A stretch of 64,000 nucleotides of DNA from Monarcha castaneiventris obscurior (Eukaryota > Chordata > Aves > Passeriformes > Monarchidae), in contig JAMPIT010000583.1 in assembly GCA_026261815.1 (NCBI GenBank), forward strand, positions 1,612,001-1,676,000. Reading direction: 5' to 3'. Below are positions 59,531-64,000 of the stretch, one piece after another (position 1 is the stretch's first letter; the number at the start of each line of letters is the position of its first letter). Under the pieces are notes generated by a model. That model saw nothing but the letters and a program-made list of their open reading frames with translations. It did no database searches and had not been told where the DNA came from. Both the position numbers and the translations under genes were made by a program.

Positions 59531-62500
59531 GGAATAGGCCAAGCTCTCTGAAGTTGTGGGAATCTGAATAAGAATTTTTTTTTAACTCTTCCCCTTTTTC
59601 TGTAGATTTGGTAGTTTCCCAGATTGGATCTCATGCTTAAAAATTAATAAATGGATACTGTTCTGTTGATCTCCTCCTTTCCTGATGTATTTATTCAGGA
59701 TGCAGAGTTGCCTGTGAGTGACTTGGGTTTTGTAAAACCTCTTGAGCTCCCCTTTCTATTTATTCAAGCATCCCAGTGTGAGAAAGGATGGTTGGCTGAA
59801 TAAATTACCTTTGCCAGGTCTAGATGCTGCATTTGGGCTTGAATTCAGCAATCTAAACTCATCTCAACCTTTTGTGCCTTTCTTTGGATTAACTAACCTG
59901 CCCTCGTATGTTATTGGCTGATTAACGGTAAAAAAGGGATGGGGAATTCTTCAGTGATGCAAAACCAAGTGGGAATAATGAAGAGTGAAACCAGAGCACA
60001 TTTTGCACTTCATAGGAATATATTTACTTGTGCTGGAGCAATAATGTATAGTTTCTGTAAAACTTCCATTAAAATAAATTGGATCTTGGCAAGAACTCCT
60101 CAAGCAGAACTTTTCCAGGCCATTCTTTAGGCTGTTACATCTGAATGTCATGGCAAAGAAAAACATGAAACTGGCTCACTTACCTTCAGTGAGAAAATAA
60201 ATCAAAATTTTTAGGGGGCAAATTTGAAAACTGCTTTTGAATTGCAGTAAAATCAATTCAGCTCTAATTGATCAGGGCTTGATGACCTTGTTTCAAACTA
60301 ACTCACTGATGCACCCAAAAAACTCTAAGACATCAGTAAAATTAATTAGCAGGGGTGATTAACCATTTTCTTTTGATTTTGATGTTAAACTTGAGGCCAT
60401 TTTAATTGAAAGATGCCTAGAGAAGGGTGAGCATTTCTGCTTTTTATTGTGGAAGGCACAAATTCATTTCATCATTTAAAAAAAAGAGCTTTTCAAACTT
60501 AATGACAAACTCCAAATATATGACAAGGGGCAGGGATTGATGAGTATAGTAAATGGAGAGGATAAATGTAGTAAACACCAATTTAGGAATTATAATAAAG
60601 CTGAACATGATGGTTCAGCATGTTGTGACTTATAGGGGAGGAAAAGTAGAAAAAATTAGAGTTTTACAGATTTGAAATTACAAAACGTTGTCAGAAATTG
60701 GAGAAAGACATCACCTGAACTTCCAATATATAAGTGAGAGCACTCAAATTTGTGAAGGATAAGTAACTCCTTAACCCAGCTTGGAAGTGTGGGATGGTCT
60801 TTGAATGTTTCAAGGCAAATCTAAAACTTAGATGGAAAGGTCAGTGTGGAATTATGATAAAAAACTGACAGGTAAAACTCACAAAATCTGAGGTAAGACT
60901 TTATCAGCATCCCCATGGAACGTTTTGTGTGAGAGAACACGGCGGGGTCTGCTGGCACTACCTACAGCAGTCATTGTTTTATATCAGGGGTTTGTTTTTG
61001 GGAGCAGTGCTGTGACTGTCCCTTTTTGCTACAGTTTGACTTTCTTAGAGACTCATTTCAAGACTGGATTTACTTTTCTGGAAAAATTTTGATGTTCACT
61101 TTTGATGGCAAGTACATTTTTTGGCACTCGTACAAATAGCAAAGCCTGGGACTCGAACCTCTGGGTTGATGCTGCAAAATGTGAATTGAACTTGAGAGAG
61201 AAGCAAAAAAATTAAAAAATAAGACACATGATATGACCTAGAAAACAGATGTAGCCGTGATTTAACTTGAAATTTTAATTTTGTTTAAAACAGTCCCAGA
61301 GTTTTCCAGATGCAGATAATTTTTTTCTTGCAGAGTGGAATAAATTGAAATAAATAGCTATGTGAGAAAAAGCAATTCCCAAAGGACTAACACTGAAAAC
61401 AAAGAAAAATATCTCCCAGGAGCAAGGAAAGTGACCTGGAATGCTTTTATATTGATCTTGATTAAGTTTTTAAACTTGTGGGCATTGTTACAGCAGTGAA
61501 GATCATTTTCAAAATGACCCAAAGCTCTTGGCAAAGAAGCAGCAGATTGGACCATCACTCATTTTCAGCATCAGACAGACAGCAAGCTGAATTTAGTTTC
61601 CCTTAAGCCATATGTTTCTTTCCTTTCCATTTTATGATAAGCTGTAATATTTTAACTTTCAGTTTGCTCCTATAATCTGGAAAATGGTTTTGGTTAGTGC
61701 TTTATTAGATTGAGATAAAATGGCTTTTTGGTACAGCCCAAAGAAAATGTCCTCTGTGGCAAAGGTGTCTCCTGAACTACACGAAATGAGGAGATTAAAG
61801 TTGGCATCATAAATGCAGGTCACAAGACCGATGAGACACCATCTTTTTCTCAGTTTGAGTCTCCTCTCCATTTTAATAAAGCTATTCCCAGGTTTCTGCC
61901 AGCGAGAAAGGAAGGAAGCCCACAAAATCTTTCAACAAATAGTTTAACATTTTAAATTGTTAATGGATCAGGTTCATTCCATCTTGCTTCTCTTAGAAGA
62001 ACAAGGCCTGTTAATGTCAATTTTTAATATTGAACATTACTATTAGTAATTTTCTTTACCCATTTAAGATCTGATACTGTCATAGTGTGGCAATATAGTG
62101 CTTAGGTATATTTTTGTATAAAAGTATTCCATTATTTTCTTTGGTGTATAAATCTACTAAAATCAAATCATTGTACGTCTGTTTAAGAGCTCAGGTTCGG
62201 GGTACTTGCTAACTCAAGGCATGAATCTAGGTAGCAACAGGATAATTACTTGCTAATTGGGATGTGATTACATTTACATTGGCCTGTCACAACTATAAAA
62301 GAGACCCTAATTGCATCTCTAAATAGTGCTGATACTCCATCATGGTACCTCCTGCTTAACTGAATGGAACATAAAACTATTTAATTACTTTCAAATATGA
62401 TCTTCAGATTCTGGACATTAAAGTTTTTTGGCATGGCAGTTTCTGAGGAAACTATTCCATTCCAAAATAAGTTTGAAGAAATACCTTATGGTGTAATGAG

Positions 62501-64000
62501 AGTCTGAAATTAAGCTCCTAATTGTGGGATATTTCTGAACTCTTCATTGTATACCATCAGACTATTAAGGGTAATATCTTTTACATAATGATAGCAATTT
62601 AGGGAACATTTATCACTGAACACTTCAACTTAGCATGTTTTAAGCTACACTACCAGTCAATTTTAGGATCTAAAACCGGTGCTTTGCAGCACTGGGGGAA
62701 GCACTTCAGTTCCCTAATGACAGACAGTGGCACCCTGGGGAGGCTGCAAGGTGTGCACTTGGGTCCTGCACTCAGAGGCAACTTGGAAAGACAGATAATC
62801 CCCAAAATCTAACCTTCATAGCTGCTTCCGTTTGTGGACTCAAGAATAATGGACTTTTGAATTCCTAATACTGTCAGGCAATACCTGTTTTGCAAAAAAC
62901 TAGACACGGTGATGTGGAGAGATTTTAAAGCTGGAGCTCAGGCACTGCAAAAGCTCCTGAAGGCCCACGTGTGGAAATGATGGTTTTGCTTTCAGCACTC
63001 AACTGTGGGAGACATTCAAATGGCAATAGTAAAAAAATAGTAATAGTGCAGTACTATTTAAAAAAAATTATAAAGTTGGGCCAGAGAAAAACCCATGATT
63101 TTTTGTATTCTTATGCTCCATAAAATGTAGAAATAATTAACTTGTCTTTCATGTCACTAAATCCACAATAGGCTGCCAGGCTAGAACTGGGTCTCAGAGA
63201 TCACAGAAGAAAAGCCAAGTAGATGGGTAAGATTGGGTTAACATCTGCTAGATCCAAGAAATTTTACAGACTATGGAATCACTGCTGCTCTTTTAATAAT
63301 CTTTTATCCCCCATCATTGACAACAAATACAGAAAGAACAAAAATGCCTTTTTCTTTTTCATTTCTTTCAAATAACACATTTCCAGCCTGATAGCTGCTT
63401 CATGCACATTCTGTCTGGGCACAGGCTTGCTTGGAGAAACAGAGATTATGTTTGATTAATCTCAGTAACTGAGAGAGAATAAAAGGATTAGCACCATGTG
63501 TCTTATTTCTGCTTCATTCATTGGTTCATAAATCATATTTGCAATATAAATATCTGCCATGATAAGAGCTGGTGTTTATACAAACTTCACAAATTCTTAG
63601 GAATTTCTAAATTGCTCAGAAACCAATTTGTTTAAAATTCATTTAGTTAAACAGAGAAGGAACCCGGTGTGTTCCAGTTAAAAAATACATATTCTAAACA
63701 TGATTTTCATTAATCTGGGTCAGCTCTTATTTAGACAGGACATGTTATGAGATATTTGTAGGCAAGATTTGATTAGCATCAGCAGTGCTTATATGATGAA
63801 TGACTTATTTTTCTCTGAAATAACAATAAGCAGGATTTTTCACATCCCAGTGTATTATAGAGAAACATATATAAAAATCTCCTTCTATTGGAATGAAGGC
63901 AGAATGATTTGATGGGTATTGCTGGACTGATAACCCTGTGCTCAAGAAGAGGCACAAGTTCTTTGGGATTTTTGCTGCTGCCAGTGTTGTTCACAAAGGG
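59531..64000. other. Unique AT-rich DNA with homeodomain-core clusters
   Basis: No gene or clear repeat is seen. TAATTA/CTAATTG cores cluster at 60264-60348 and again at 62243-62524 within long, low-CpG, non-repetitive sequence. That is the usual look of conserved non-coding enhancers, but conservation cannot be judged from one sequence. A lone tRNA-type B-box (GGTTCGAGTCC, minus strand, 61149-61159) lacks an A-box. The remainder shows nothing I can name. Confidence 0.45.

Noticed and set aside
61149..61159. tRNA-type B-box GGTTCGAGTCC on the minus strand
   Set aside because: No A-box at the right distance, no cloverleaf and no SINE body or tail. Probably chance or an unrecognisable SINE relic.
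1..64000. Tandem spacing of the similar CR1 blocks, considered as a CRISPR-like or satellite array
   Set aside because: The copies are kilobases apart, in both orientations, with different truncation points. This is dispersed retrotransposition and not an array.

Overview
The window looks like non-coding nuclear DNA from a bird, most likely a songbird. The main evidence is the dispersed repeats. At least ten young, GC-rich, 5'-truncated copies match the 3' part of avian CR1 (Chicken Repeat 1) LINEs, and several end in the diagnostic CR1 tail of short tandem ATTCTGTG-like units. There are also older CR1 relics, one clean solo LTR of an endogenous retrovirus and one probable second LTR. The background is AT-rich and CpG-poor, with many T/A runs, as in a gene desert or a very large intron. 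Nothing is bacterial or phage-like, and I see no rRNA, tRNA or CRISPR array.

I recognise no protein-coding gene. The longest open frames are explained by repeats: CR1 DNA read in several frames (near 5.2, 19.4, 47.2 and 51.3 kb) and a GGAA microsatellite read as a low-complexity peptide (25.6-25.9 kb). The remaining frames are 60-130 codons and show no recognisable domain. A few exon-like segments with good splice consensus are recorded at low confidence. The best is a pair of 33- and 31-nt units at 18.40-18.53 kb.

Layout. 0-13 kb: CR1 copies at 0.02, 2.0, 3.7, 5.3, 7.3, 11.1 and 12.8 kb in both orientations, separated by AT-rich unique DNA. 13-19.3 kb: unique sequence with the microexon-like pair. 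19.3-21 kb: a long minus-strand CR1 followed by a plus-strand CR1 that lacks its 3' end. 21-25.5 kb: unique, with A-runs and a short TA repeat. 25.5-26.5 kb: a 284-bp pure-purine microsatellite, (GGAG)7(GGAA)64, then a 334-bp solo LTR flanked by a 6-bp target duplication. 26.5-29.3 kb: an old CR1 relic and a young CR1. 29.3-46 kb: mostly unique with two small CR1 tails. 46-47.6 kb: an old CR1 relic and a long young CR1. 51.2 kb: one more young CR1. 52-64 kb: unique AT-rich DNA with short tandem repeats, a G-rich tract, a probable LTR (about 58.9-59.5 kb) and segments rich in homeodomain-type TAATTA/CTAATTG cores that could be conserved regulatory DNA.

No genes here act together. The biology visible is the history of retrotransposon insertion into a non-coding region, possibly with embedded enhancers or non-coding transcripts. 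I found no convincing undescribed system.
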